DNA from: an uncultured Acidobacteriia bacterium
GTDB taxonomy: Bacteria > Acidobacteriota > Terriglobia > Bryobacterales > Bryobacteraceae
Assembly (NCBI GenBank): GCA_903907865.1
Contig: CAIVPR010000002.1
Coordinates: forward strand, 1 to 41,182
Length of the DNA stretch: 41,182 nucleotides
Reading direction: 5' to 3'
The notes beneath the pieces were generated by a model that did no database searches, was not told where the DNA came from, and saw only the letters and a program-made list of their open reading frames with translations. The translations under genes were made by a program, and so were the position numbers. Below, in pieces: positions 1 through 9,900 of the stretch (position 1 is the stretch's first letter; every line of letters starts with the position of its first letter).

Positions 1-76
1 AACCCCGCTGCTGGCAGTTGGCGCACCCCAAACATCCAGGTTGCCAGGTTCCGCGGCAAAAGTCCAGGTCCGAAGC

Positions 77-100
77 GAAGTTTTTTCAGACTTTTTTCAC
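77..100. repeat. T-rich block, copy 1
   Basis: The block reads GAAG, then T6, CAGAC, T6 and CAC. A near copy lies 112 bp downstream (189-213). On the opposite strand it is a pair of A6 runs separated by about five bases. Its function is unknown; a promoter, regulator or dispersed-repeat role is possible. Confidence 0.5.
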
Positions 101-188
101 CCCGCACCTTCGGCTGCCAATCCATGGGGCTGAACTGTTACTTTCGACTCATGTTGCACGCCCCAAAAGAGAACGGTGCGGCGGAGCG

Positions 189-213
189 GAAGTTTTTCTC
201 ATACTTTTTTCTC
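189..213. repeat. T-rich block, copy 2
   Basis: This block reads GAAG, then T5, CTCATAC, T6 and CTC. It keeps the layout of the copy at 77-100: GAAG, a T-run, a short spacer, a T-run and C. It lies 77 bp before the receptor start codon, within promoter or leader distance. Confidence 0.5.
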
Positions 214-289
214 GGACTGGCCGGGCTGCCGCGAAAAAGATTCGGGAACCAACGAACGAATCCGTCGTAACAACCGTCAGACACAGAAG

Positions 290-3200
290 ATGACCTCCCG
301 GCTAGTTCTAACCACCCTGCTGGCCGCCTGCGGCCTGTTCGCCTCCAGCCAGAAGGGCACAGTGCGCTTCGGCGGTCTCCCCGTGCCCGGTGCCACGGTT
401 ACGGTTTCGAAAGGGGAGCAGAAGCTTTCCACCGTTACCGGCTTGGACGGCGGCTACAATTTCCCTGACCTGCCCGACGGCGATTGGACCCTGCGGGTAG
501 AGATGCTGGCCTTCGAGCCTTCCGAGAAGAAACTCGCCATCTCCGGCGAGGCACCGGCCCAGGACATCGACATGAAGGTCCTGTCGTTCGACGCCATCAA
601 GTCGACAGCGACGGCCGTTGCCCCGCCGCCCCCGCCGGTTGCGGCACCGCAACTGCCTACCTCGCTGAACGCGGCGAGCGCCAAGAAGAAAGGCAAGGCA
701 CCAGCAGCAACAACCGCCAACAACGCCAACCCCGGTTTCCAGCGCACCGAGGCCAACGCCGTCCCTGGCGGCGACCGCGCCGCCGACAACGGCCCTACCG
801 AGGCCACCAACCAGTCCGCCGCCGATTCCTTCGCCATCAACGGTAGTTCCAACAACGCCGCCGCGTCGAACTTTGGGACCTCCGCCGCGTTCGGCAATAG
901 CCGCCGTGGCGCAGGATCGCTCTACAACGGCAACTTCGGCTTCAACCTGGGGAACTCGGCGCTCGATGCCCGATCCTACTCGCTCACAGGCCAAGACACG
1001 CCGAAGCCCGCCTACAACCACCTCCAAGGTAGCGGGTCGGTCGGGGGCCCGGTCCGCATCCCCCACCTGATCAACAACCGGCAGCCCGCGCAGTTCTTCC
1101 TCACGTACCAGATGCAGCGCAACCGCAACGCCAACGTGACCAGCACCCGGGTCCCGACGGCCGCCGAGCGCGGAGGCCAACTGGCGTCGGGCACCATCGC
1201 CCCCAGCCTGCTCAGTTCGCAGGCTCAGGGACTGCTCAAGTACTATCCCCTGCCCAATTTCACAGGCACCGCCGCTTACAACTACCAGACCGGCCTTACT
1301 AGCTACAGCGACGCCGACATCGTCCAAGGCCGCCTGTCCAAGACCGTCTCCAAGCGTGACCAGGTCTTCGGGACCTTCGCCTACCAGAACATCCGAACGT
1401 CCAACACCAACATCTTCGCCTTCAAGGACCAGGTCGAGATCCACAACATCGACGTCACCGCCAACATCTCGCATCGCTTCAACAACCGGATCTTCGGTAG
1501 CGGGAAGGTGGAGTACAACAGTTCAGCTACGCGGGTGACCCCCTTCTTCGCCAACACGCAGAACGTCTCGGGCGACCTCGGCATCACCGGCAATCTGCAG
1601 GACCCGCTCAACTGGGGTCCGCCGTCGCTGAATTTCGCCAGCGGGATTGCTTCCCTGTACGATTCGCAGGCGTCCTACAACCGCTCCCCGACCTATTCGG
1701 TTGGCTCCAACATCTACTTGAACCACTCGCCGCACAACTTCACCTTCGGCGGCGACTACAAGCGCCAGCAGTTCAACAACCTGGCCCAGCAGAATCCGCG
1801 GGGCAGTTTCACCTTTACAGGGGCGGCCGCTGGGTCGGACCTGGCGGATTTCTTGACAGGCGTCCCCGACACCAGCTCCATCGCCTGCGGCAATGCCGAC
1901 AAGTACTTCCGGGCCTCGCTCTACGACCTCTACTTCACCGACGACTGGCGCGTAGCCCCCGGCCTCACCCTCAATCTGGGCGCGCGGTGGGAGTACAACG
2001 CGCCGATCACCGAGTTGCGCGGTCGCTTGGTCAACCTCGACATCACACAGGGTTTCAAGACTGTCGCCCCGGTGATCGCCAGCCAACCGACGGGACCGCT
2101 CACCGGCAGCAAATTCGCGTCGTCTTTGGTGAGTCCTGACAAAAGTGGCATCCAACCCCGTTTGGCGGCTTCATGGAGGCCGATCGCGGGCTCCTCGCTC
2201 GTGGTCCGGGCGGGCTACGGGATGAACTACAACACTTCCGTCTACCAGGCGATTGCGAACCAGATGGCGCAGCAGTCGCCGCTCTCGCGCAGTTTCAGCG
2301 TACAGAACACGCCGGGGAATCCGCTGACGTTGGCCAACGGCTTCCGGCAGTCCTCGGCCATCACGGCCAACACGTTCGCGGTTGACCCGAACTTCCGAGT
2401 CGGCTACGTGCACACCTGGTCTTTGTCGGTTCAGCGCGACCTGCCGGGGGCGCTGGTGGCGACGGTCAACTACCTCGGAATACTCGGGCGCAACGCACAG
2501 CAGGCGTCACTGCCGAATACGTACCCGACGGGTGCGGTAAACCCTTGCCCCACTTGCCCGAGCGGGTTCACCTACCTGAGCTCGAACGGCGACTCGTCGA
2601 GGGAATCGCTGCAAGTCCAATTGCGACGCCGTCTGCGGAGCGGCTTGACTTCGACCCTGCAGTACACCTATGCCAAAGCGATTGATAATGCTTCCCTCGG
2701 CGGGCGGAACGGTGGCGGTGCGTTTGGCCTGATCGCGCAGAACTGGCTCAACCTGAAGGCCGAGCGGGCTCTATCGAACTTCGACCAGCGGCAAGTTCTT
2801 TCGTGGACCACCCAGTACACCACCGGCATGGGTATCGCGGGCGGGACCTTGCTCGGCGGTTGGCGCGGCACGGCGTTCAAGGACTGGACCATATCCAACA
2901 ACATCTCGGCGGGTACCGGCACCCCGCAGACCCCGATCTACATTGCCGCTGTCTCGGGTACCGGCGTCACAGGCACCATCCGGCCCGATTACACCGGGGC
3001 TGCGCTCTACACGGCGCCACCGGGATTGTTCCTGAATCCAGCCGCGTTCCGTGCCCCCGCCACCGGGCTGTGGGGTAATACCGGCCGGAACACAATCACC
3101 GGGCCCGGGCAGTTCTCCATGGGTGCCTCCATGACCCGCACGTTCCGCGTCCGCGACCGCATCAACATGGATGTCCGCATCGACGCCAACAATGTGCTGA

Positions 3201-3313
3201 ACCATGTGGTGTACTCGTCATGGGTGACCACGGTCTCCAGCCCGCAATTCGGCCTGCCGTCTTCGGCCAACCAGATGCGCACCGCGCAAGCTTCAGTGAG
3301 GTTGAGGTTTTAA
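290..3313 (+). CDS. TonB-dependent receptor, Oar-like, with carboxypeptidase-regulatory-like N-terminus
   Basis: Outer-membrane beta-barrel protein of about 1007 residues, presumably importing a large substrate with TonB energy. A longer open frame begins at 176, but the ATG at 290 gives a clean signal peptide (MTSRLVLTTLLAACGLFASS), so that start is chosen; the ribosome-binding site is weak. Residues about 22-95 form a carboxypeptidase-regulatory-like beta-sandwich (GTVRFGGLPVPGATVTV, then DGGYNFPDLPDG). Residues about 100-230 are an Ala/Asn/Pro-rich linker. The rest is aromatic-rich alternating barrel sequence ending in SVRLRF with a terminal Phe, as expected for BAM-assembled barrels. Such receptors are expanded in Acidobacteriota. 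The substrate cannot be told. The stop codon overlaps the start of the next gene (TAATG), so the VWA protein is probably co-translated. Confidence 0.85.
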   Translation: MTSRLVLTTLLAACGLFASSQKGTVRFGGLPVPGATVTVSKGEQKLSTVTGLDGGYNFPDLPDGDWTLRVEMLAFEPSEKKLAISGEAPAQDIDMKVLSFDAIKSTATAVAPPPPPVAAPQLPTSLNAASAKKKGKAPAATTANNANPGFQRTEANAVPGGDRAADNGPTEATNQSAADSFAINGSSNNAAASNFGTSAAFGNSRRGAGSLYNGNFGFNLGNSALDARSYSLTGQDTPKPAYNHLQGSGSVGGPVRIPHLINNRQPAQFFLTYQMQRNRNANVTSTRVPTAAERGGQLASGTIAPSLLSSQAQGLLKYYPLPNFTGTAAYNYQTGLTSYSDADIVQGRLSKTVSKRDQVFGTFAYQNIRTSNTNIFAFKDQVEIHNIDVTANISHRFNNRIFGSGKVEYNSSATRVTPFFANTQNVSGDLGITGNLQDPLNWGPPSLNFASGIASLYDSQASYNRSPTYSVGSNIYLNHSPHNFTFGGDYKRQQFNNLAQQNPRGSFTFTGAAAGSDLADFLTGVPDTSSIACGNADKYFRASLYDLYFTDDWRVAPGLTLNLGARWEYNAPITELRGRLVNLDITQGFKTVAPVIASQPTGPLTGSKFASSLVSPDKSGIQPRLAASWRPIAGSSLVVRAGYGMNYNTSVYQAIANQMAQQSPLSRSFSVQNTPGNPLTLANGFRQSSAITANTFAVDPNFRVGYVHTWSLSVQRDLPGALVATVNYLGILGRNAQQASLPNTYPTGAVNPCPTCPSGFTYLSSNGDSSRESLQVQLRRRLRSGLTSTLQYTYAKAIDNASLGGRNGGGAFGLIAQNWLNLKAERALSNFDQRQVLSWTTQYTTGMGIAGGTLLGGWRGTAFKDWTISNNISAGTGTPQTPIYIAAVSGTGVTGTIRPDYTGAALYTAPPGLFLNPAAFRAPATGLWGNTGRNTITGPGQFSMGASMTRTFRVRDRINMDVRIDANNVLNHVVYSSWVTTVSSPQFGLPSSANQMRTAQASVRLRF

Positions 3314-5421
3314 TGCGTAAATTCATCGCTATCGCCCTGACGTGCGCCCTGCTCCTGACCGCACAGCAGCCCGCCCCGAAGCCTGCCGCTCCGTCGGCGC
3401 AGGCTCCCGCCCCTGTCGATGAGGGAGTCGTCACGTTCAAGACCAACACGCAATTGGTGGTGGAAACTGTGATCGTGAAGGACAAGAACGGCAAGGCCAT
3501 TGAGGGTCTAACCGCCAAGGACTTCACCGTGACCGAGGACGGGGCCGTCCAAACGCTGCAGTTCTGCGACTTCCAAAAGCTGGACGACCTGACGCCCCCC
3601 GCCCCGCCGAAGCCGGACGCACAGCCCACGCCGGTCGTCCGCGGGCAGATCACCCCGGAGCCTCCCGGCCAGGTCCGCTACCAGGACCGTCGGCTGGTTG
3701 CGATGTACTTCGACATGTCGGCCATGCCCGTGCCAGACCAGATCCGGTCTCTTGCGGCTGGCATCAAGTTCGTCAACCAGCAAATCAAGCCTGCCGACCT
3801 GGTCGCGATCATGTCCTACACGGGTGCCGGAGTGAAGGTGCTCAACGACTTCACGGCGGACAAAGTGGAGTTGCTGAAGTCGATCCAGGCGCTTACGCCC
3901 GGCGAGGGCCAGGGTTTCGACGAAAACGCCAACGATGATTCGACGGTCGACGCCGGTACCGCCTTCGGCCAGGACGACTCGGAGTTCAACATCTTCAATA
4001 CGGACCGCCAGCTGGCCGCCCTGCAGACCGCCGTAAAGATGCTCGGCGTCCTCAACGAAAAGAAATCGCTGGTCTACTTCGCCAGCGGTTTGCGCCTCAA
4101 CGGCACCAACAACGGCGCGCAGTTGCAGGCGACGACGAACGCCGCCGTCCGCGCCAATGTTTCCTTCTTCCCCATCGACGCCCGCGGCTTGGTCGCGATG
4201 GCCCCGCTGGGCGATGCGACGCAGGGCTCCCCAGGCGGCGTCGGGATGTACTCCGGCGCATCGGCGGGCGCGATGATGTCCAATTTCCAGCGCTCGCAGG
4301 ACACTCTGTACGCTCTGGCTGCGGATACCGGGGGCAAGGCGATGCTCGACAGCAACGACCTCGCGGCGGGCGTCGTCCAAGCCGAACAGGCGATTTCGAG
4401 CTATTACATCCTCGGCTACTACACCACGAAGGCTGCGCTTGACGGCAAGTTTCGGCGCGTGAAGATCACATACAACGGCGACCCGTCGGCCAAGCTGACA
4501 TTCCGCCAAGGCTATTACGCAGGCAAGACCTTCAGCAAGTTCACCACCGCCGACAAGGAGCGCCAGCTCGAGGACGCGCTGCTGCTCGGCGATCCCATTA
4601 CGGAACTGACCATTGCGATGGAGGTCGACTTCTTCCAAATGAACCGCGCCGAGTATTTCGTGCCCGTAACCGTCAAGATTCCTGGCAGCGAGCTGGCCTT
4701 GGCGCGCAAAGGCGGGGCGGAACGGACGCTGATCGACTTCATCGGCGAAGTGAAGGACGAGTACAACACTACCGTCAGCAACGTGCGCGACAAGGTGGAT
4801 ATCCGGCTGAGTGGCGAAACGGCCGCCGAGTTGGTCAAGCATCCGGTGCAGTACGACACAGGCTTCACGCTGCTGCCGGGCACCTACACCATCAAGTTCC
4901 TAGCGCGCGACGACGAAACGGGGCGCATCGGGACCTACATCAACAAGTTCGTGGTGCCCAACCTGAACAAGGAGGAGAAGCGGATCCCGATCAGTTCCGT
5001 CGTGCTCAGCAGCCAGCTGGTCGACATGAAGGACGCGTTGTTCACGGCGAAGGACCGCGACAAGACGGCGGGGGCCAACCCGCTGCTGGAAGGCGGTCGC
5101 AAGCTTCTGCCCAACGTGACGCGGGTGTTTGCAAAGGGGCGCGACTTGTACGTGTACCTGCAGGCCTACCAGCAGACGACGGAGAAGTTCCAGCCCTTGG
5201 TGGCCTTCGTAACGTTCTACAAGGGACAGACGAAGGCCTTCGAGACGGCTCCGATCGCCGTGACGGAGGGTCAGGCCAACAGGTTGAAGACGGCACCGCT
5301 GAAGTTCGACATCGCGCTGGGCAAATTGCCGCAGGGCCGGTACGATTGCCAAGTGACGGTGCTCGATCCGACGGGACAGAAGGCGGCGTTCTGGCGCGCG
5401 CCGATTATGATCGCGCCGTAG
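3313..5421 (+). CDS. Secreted VWA domain protein (acidobacterial VWFA-related type)
   Basis: Protein of about 702 residues. The ATG at 3313 overlaps the receptor stop codon and is preceded by a purine-rich GTGAGGTTGAGG, so coupling is likely. A signal peptide (MRKFIAIALTCALLLTAQQP) is followed by a Pro/Ala linker. Residues about 38-90 are the short domain typical of this family (TNTQLVVETVIVKDKNG, then GLTAKDFTVTEDG). The VWA fold starts near residue 126. Its metal site reads D134-M-S136-A-M138, so the third MIDAS position is Met rather than Ser. The C-terminal 270 residues are a beta-rich region of unknown role. The function is unknown; pairing with the receptor suggests a periplasmic or surface adhesion or assembly role. 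Confidence 0.8.
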   Translation: MRKFIAIALTCALLLTAQQPAPKPAAPSAQAPAPVDEGVVTFKTNTQLVVETVIVKDKNGKAIEGLTAKDFTVTEDGAVQTLQFCDFQKLDDLTPPAPPKPDAQPTPVVRGQITPEPPGQVRYQDRRLVAMYFDMSAMPVPDQIRSLAAGIKFVNQQIKPADLVAIMSYTGAGVKVLNDFTADKVELLKSIQALTPGEGQGFDENANDDSTVDAGTAFGQDDSEFNIFNTDRQLAALQTAVKMLGVLNEKKSLVYFASGLRLNGTNNGAQLQATTNAAVRANVSFFPIDARGLVAMAPLGDATQGSPGGVGMYSGASAGAMMSNFQRSQDTLYALAADTGGKAMLDSNDLAAGVVQAEQAISSYYILGYYTTKAALDGKFRRVKITYNGDPSAKLTFRQGYYAGKTFSKFTTADKERQLEDALLLGDPITELTIAMEVDFFQMNRAEYFVPVTVKIPGSELALARKGGAERTLIDFIGEVKDEYNTTVSNVRDKVDIRLSGETAAELVKHPVQYDTGFTLLPGTYTIKFLARDDETGRIGTYINKFVVPNLNKEEKRIPISSVVLSSQLVDMKDALFTAKDRDKTAGANPLLEGGRKLLPNVTRVFAKGRDLYVYLQAYQQTTEKFQPLVAFVTFYKGQTKAFETAPIAVTEGQANRLKTAPLKFDIALGKLPQGRYDCQVTVLDPTGQKAAFWRAPIMIAP

Positions 5422-5513
5422 GTGGGGGGGGCAACGGTCTGCCCAAAAGCGGACGCTCCCTCGCGGTCGCGGCTCGGCTTGGAGAGAATTTCGCGTCGAC
5501 AACCTCCGGCCGA
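5422..5513. other. Convergent intergenic gap with one repeat copy
   Basis: This is a 92-bp gap between convergent stop codons. It holds a divergent copy of the repeat found near 12.4 kb and 13.5 kb (5452-5478). No clear terminator hairpin with a T-run was seen. Confidence 0.5.
5452..5478 (+). repeat. Divergent copy of the dispersed CTCCCT-CGGTCG-GGCTCGGC repeat
   Basis: The core CTCCCTCGCGGTCGCGGCT plus CGGC matches the repeat at 13558-13599 (CTCCCTTGCGGTCGTGGCT plus CGGC) with two substitutions. It lies between the convergent VWA and DUF1501 genes. It supports the idea of a repeat family dispersed in intergenic gaps. Confidence 0.55.
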
Positions 5514-6944
5514 TCACGCCATGAGGTCGTTCACCACAACGCCATGCACGTCCGTCAACCGGAAATCCCGGCCCGCGTACCGATACGTGAACTTTTCGTG
5601 GTCGAAGCCCAATAGCCGCAACAGAGTCGCGTGGAGGTCGTGGACGTGCACCTTGTCCTCGGCCGCGGCGAAACCGAACTCGTCGGTGGCCCCGTGGACG
5701 TGGCCCTTCTTGAGTCCCGCCCCGGCCAGCCACATGCTGAATCCATAGGGATTGTGGTCGCGGCCGTTCGACATGCCCGAATTCGCTCCCAGGTCGGGCA
5801 GTTCCACGGTCGGAGTCCGTCCGAATTCCCCGCCCCACACAACCAGGGTGTCCTCCAGCATCCCGCGCTGCTTCAGATCCTGCAGCAGCGCCGCGATGGG
5901 CTGGTCGCATTCGCGCGCGAGGCGTCCGTGGTTGGCCTTGATGTCGTCGTGGCTGTCCCACGGCTGCCCGGCCCCGTGCCAGACCTGCACGAACCGCACG
6001 CCGCGCTCCAGCAACCGGCGCGCAATCATCATCTGCCGCGCCTGCAGGCCTTCACCGTACATCTTGTGGACGCTGGCGGGCTCCTTGGTCAGGTCGAAGG
6101 CGTCGTCGGCCTCCATCTGCATCCGGTAAGCGAGTTCGAAGGACTGGATGCGGGCGTCCAGCAGGCCGTCGTTCGGGCGGCTGGCGCGGTAGTTCCCGTC
6201 CAACTGCGCCAGCAGGTCGAGTTGTTTCCGCTGCTCGTCGCGTGTGGTGAAACTGTTGCGGATGTTCTCGATCAGCTTCTCGATCTGCGTCTCGCGGGTG
6301 TCGATGTGGGTGGCCTGGAACGCCCCAGGCAGGAAGGCGGAGCGCCAGTTCTGGTTGCCCTGGGTCGGCAGGCCGTCCGGGCAGAGCACGATGAAGCCCG
6401 GCAGGTTCTGGTTTTCCGAGCCCAGCCCGTAGGTCACCCACGAGCCGAAACTCGGCCGCACCTGGCGGACGTCGCCCGAGTTCATCATCATCAGCGACGG
6501 CTCGTGGTTCGGGATGTCAGTGTGCATGGAGCGGACGACACAGAGGTCGTCCACCTGCGCGCCCACGTTCGAGAAGATTTCGCTGACCTCGATGCCGCTC
6601 TTGCCGAACTTCTTGAACGCGAAGGGCGAGGGCAGTGCCGCGCCGGTGCGCCGTTCCGTCTTCAGCGTGATCGGGACCGGCTTGCCCGCGAACTTCGCCA
6701 GCGACGGCTTGGGATCGAACGTGTCCACATGGGACGCGCCGCCGTTCATGAACAGGTGCAGCACGCGTTTGGCCTTGGCGGGCAGCGGCGGCTGTTTGGG
6801 CGCGAATGGATTCAGAGACGCGGCGTCGGCCGGTGCCGCCTGCAGCAAACCGGCATCGCCCAGGGTTGACGTCAGCGCGACCAACCCCATCCCCATCCCG
6901 GTCCGGGACAGCACCTCACGACGGCTCAATGGAAGTCTCAGCAT
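5514..6944 (-). CDS. DUF1501 domain protein, Tat-exported
   Basis: Protein of about 476 residues of the DUF1501 family (sulfatase/alkaline-phosphatase-like fold). These are common in Planctomycetes, Verrucomicrobia and Acidobacteriota beside DUF1549/DUF1553 proteins. The start at 6944 is preferred over one at 6977: it gives MLRLPLSRREVLSRTGMG with a twin-arginine motif (R8-R9) and a GAGG ribosome-binding site at -9. Family features include MNGGASHVDTFDPKP near the N-terminus, HDDIKANHGRLARECD, and WGGEFGRTP. The ribosome-binding site overlaps the upstream gene's stop codon, so translation is coupled to the DUF1549/DUF1553 gene. Its biochemical activity is not established; polymer or sulfate-ester breakdown is a common guess from context. 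Confidence 0.88.
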   Translation of the reverse strand: MLRLPLSRREVLSRTGMGMGLVALTSTLGDAGLLQAAPADAASLNPFAPKQPPLPAKAKRVLHLFMNGGASHVDTFDPKPSLAKFAGKPVPITLKTERRTGAALPSPFAFKKFGKSGIEVSEIFSNVGAQVDDLCVVRSMHTDIPNHEPSLMMMNSGDVRQVRPSFGSWVTYGLGSENQNLPGFIVLCPDGLPTQGNQNWRSAFLPGAFQATHIDTRETQIEKLIENIRNSFTTRDEQRKQLDLLAQLDGNYRASRPNDGLLDARIQSFELAYRMQMEADDAFDLTKEPASVHKMYGEGLQARQMMIARRLLERGVRFVQVWHGAGQPWDSHDDIKANHGRLARECDQPIAALLQDLKQRGMLEDTLVVWGGEFGRTPTVELPDLGANSGMSNGRDHNPYGFSMWLAGAGLKKGHVHGATDEFGFAAAEDKVHVHDLHATLLRLLGFDHEKFTYRYAGRDFRLTDVHGVVVNDLMA

Positions 6945-6952
6945 GCTATCAG

Positions 6953-6956
6953 CCTC
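6953..6956 (-). promoter_or_regulatory. Ribosome-binding site overlapping upstream stop codon
   Basis: GAGG on the minus strand lies eight bases before the ATG at 6944 and overlaps the TGA (6955-6957) of the DUF1549/DUF1553 gene. This supports the shorter start for the DUF1501 gene and coupled translation. Confidence 0.6.
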
Positions 6957-9900
6957 AGTCGACAAACGCGAATTCATTGCTCTCGAACAGCACGGCGGCG
7001 TAGCGCGACCACGCGCCCAGATGCCGGGGCGAGGGCCCGGCGAAATCGTTCTTGGCGTTCCAAGTCCGGTCCCCCAGCTTGATGGCGGGCGACCAGGAGA
7101 AGCCGTCGTTCTCCGGGTCCCCGTGTTCGTCCACGATGAAATCTAGCGTGTCGCCTTTTTCCACCTTGATGCCGTTCAGCCGGGTGTCGGCGCTCGATCC
7201 GTTGATCGACCACGAAGCGATTTCGCCCAGCCTGCTCGACACCACCCGCCCACGTACACCGTCGCCGAACGGGACGGCTCCCTGGCCGTGGCGAAACGTG
7301 CCATCGATCGCTATGGCTCCGTCCACGGGGCTGGTCCAGCGGAGAACAAGCGTTTGACCCGGTCCTTCCCCCGGCTCCCCGGCTCCGGCACGCCAGAACG
7401 CCTTGCCGAACTTGCCAGCGGGCAGCACCGAGCCGCCCTGCCAGCGGTCCGCGACGAATGCCGGAAATTCGGTGAATGACACGACCCGTCCCGAATCGGC
7501 GCGGTAGTCGCCTATGCCGTACTTCCAGTCGGAAGGCGCGGACGGGGGCGCGTCGGGATCGGCACCGGAGACGAACTTCAGACCCGCTTCGAGTTCGCGC
7601 TTTTCAGGGTCGCGGCCGAAGACCCAGCGGTACAGACGGACGATTCTCGTCTGGTCGTCGCCGCCGTCCGACAGCACACGGGCCGCCATGGCCCGGCTCT
7701 GCTCGGCTACGAACGGGCTGTTGAGGAAGAAGAGGGCCTGCTGGGGCACGGTGGTGGTGAAGCGCATGGGTGCGTGTTGGTCCGGCGACGCAAAGTCGAA
7801 CGCGCCCAAAACGCCCGGAAGCTTGCCTCGTTCCACCAGCCCGTAGACGGTTCTCCGGGGCACGGCGGGCTCGGCCACCAACGAAAACGGCACTCCGCCC
7901 ACAGTCTTCTCGAGGCGTCCGCTCGCGACCAGCATGGCGTCCCGCAACGATTCGACGTCGATCCGCTGCCGGTTCATGCGCCAGAGGAGAGTGTTTTCGG
8001 GGTCGGCCTTGCGCCCTGCCTCGGCATCGGCGCTCGACTGGCGGTAGGTGGCCGAAAGCAAAATCATTCGGTGCAGCGCCTTGACGGACCAACCGGACTG
8101 CATGAATTTCACCGCGAGGTAGTCGAGCAATTCCGGATGCGTCGGGGCCTCGCCGCGATTGCCGAAGTCGCTGGGCGTCCGCACCAGTCCGGCACCGAAA
8201 TGGTGCATCCAGACGCGGTTGACCAGTACCCGGGCGGTGAGTGGATTGTCGGGACTGGTGATATCGCGGGCCAGTTCGAGGCGTCCGCTGCCATCCTTGT
8301 AGAGGTCCGCGCCGCCGCCGAGGCAACTGAGGAAGTGCGCCGGAGCCAGCGCGCCGGGATTGCCGGAATTCCCGCGCAGGAAGATGTGGGTTGGCTCGGG
8401 ACTCGGCACGTCCTCCACCGCCATGGCCCGTGGCACTGCACCGTCGTAGGCCGATTGGGCCAGCATCGTGTTGTAGCGGACCTTGATGGACCGGGTATTG
8501 TTGCTGTCGCCCTCGGTGTAGATGAGTGGGAATTCGTCCACAGGGATGTCCACCGGCGATTTCGAGCCGCGCATCACGGTCCGGAATTGTTGGGCGTCGG
8601 GATCCGTGATCGACTCGACCTTGTCCACCGTGGCGAACGCGGCGGCGTAAGCGGCGGCCACGTCCTTCAGCGCTGACACTGGTCTGGCCTTCAATTCCTC
8701 GGTCAGAACGGCGGGGACCTTGGTCGCGGCTTGCGTTGACGCCCACTTGGCGGCAAATTCGGTCGACGGGATCGCGGCAGCGGAGGTCCAGAGGCGGAAT
8801 ACCGGGTCGGCGGAGGCTTTGGCGGCGTCGAGATGCTTCCGCCAGCGCTCAAGGATGTACTGGTTCAGCTGCCGGTCGCGAACCAATTCCTCGATAGCTA
8901 TGTTGCCCAGACCTTCGGCGTCGTGGGCTGCGACTAGATAGTCGGCCGTCTGGGACTTGAAGAACGCCACCATCTCGGCATTGCGGCGAACGCGGTACTC
9001 GTGGTCCGCTTGACGGATTTTTTCGAGGCGCTCGCGGTACAAGGCCTGCTTCGGCGTCTCCGGTTCCACGGCCACCGGAGGCAGATCCTTCGGCTCGCGG
9101 ATATTCGACAGGATCGAGTACATCGAGTAGTAGTCGGCGGTCGGAATGGGATCGAATTTGTGGTCGTGGCAACGGGCGCAGGCCACCGTCATGCCGAGCA
9201 TGCCGCGCGCGACGGCGTCGATCCGGTCGTCCACCGTCTCCGGGAAGCTCTTGGGGAACTCGCGCCCGAGGCTGAGGAAGCCCAGCGCGGCCAGATTTTT
9301 CTTGTGGCCGTTGGGCACGCGGTCCGCAGCCAGTTGGTAGAGCAGGAACTTGTCGTAGGGGAGATCTTCGTTGAAGGCGCGGATCACCCAGTCGCGGTAG
9401 GTGTAGGACCAGGCATAGCGCTGGCCGGTGTTGACCGAATCGTTGACGGAATCGGCGTAGCGGGCGACGTCGAGCCAGTGCCGCCCCCAGCGCTCGCCAT
9501 ACGCAGGGGAGGCGAGGAGGCGTTCCACTAGGTTCTCGTAAGCATTGGGCGAGGTGTCGGCGACGAACTTCTGGATCTCTTCGGCGCTCGGGGGCAGGCC
9601 GGTCAGATCGAAGGCGATGCGGCGGATGAGGGTGTGTTTGTCGGCTTCGGGCGAGGGGAAAAGGCCCTTCGACTCCAGTTTCTGGATCACAAAGGCGTCG
9701 ATATCGTTGCGCACCCGTTCCTTGGCCGCGACGGTTGGCGCGGGCGGAAGTTCCGGCTTCTTCAGGGACCACAGCGCGGGTTTCTTTACTGCGGGCGCGG
9801 CGGAGTCGGCGGGCAGCTGCGCGCCGTTGCGGACCCAAGTTTCGAAATCCGCGACCACATCCGCGGGCAACGCGGGGCCGGGCGGCATCTGCAACTGCTT

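Larger units (their letters stand above)
1..289. other. Upstream region of the receptor gene, no convincing gene
   Basis: This is the left edge of the window. Short open frames occur but none has a signal peptide, a ribosome-binding site or a recognisable family. The visible structure is a pair of similar T-rich blocks (77-100 and 189-213), annotated separately. The region probably holds the promoter and leader of the receptor gene at 290, but no convincing -35/-10 pair could be assigned. Confidence 0.5.

Noticed and set aside
308-1474. Long minus-strand frame antisense to the receptor gene
   Set aside because: It is Gly/Val/Arg-rich and without domains, and the plus strand encodes a clear receptor with a signal peptide.
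3508-4842. Long minus-strand frame antisense to the first VWA gene
   Set aside because: Antisense composition effect; the plus-strand protein has a signal peptide and family motifs.
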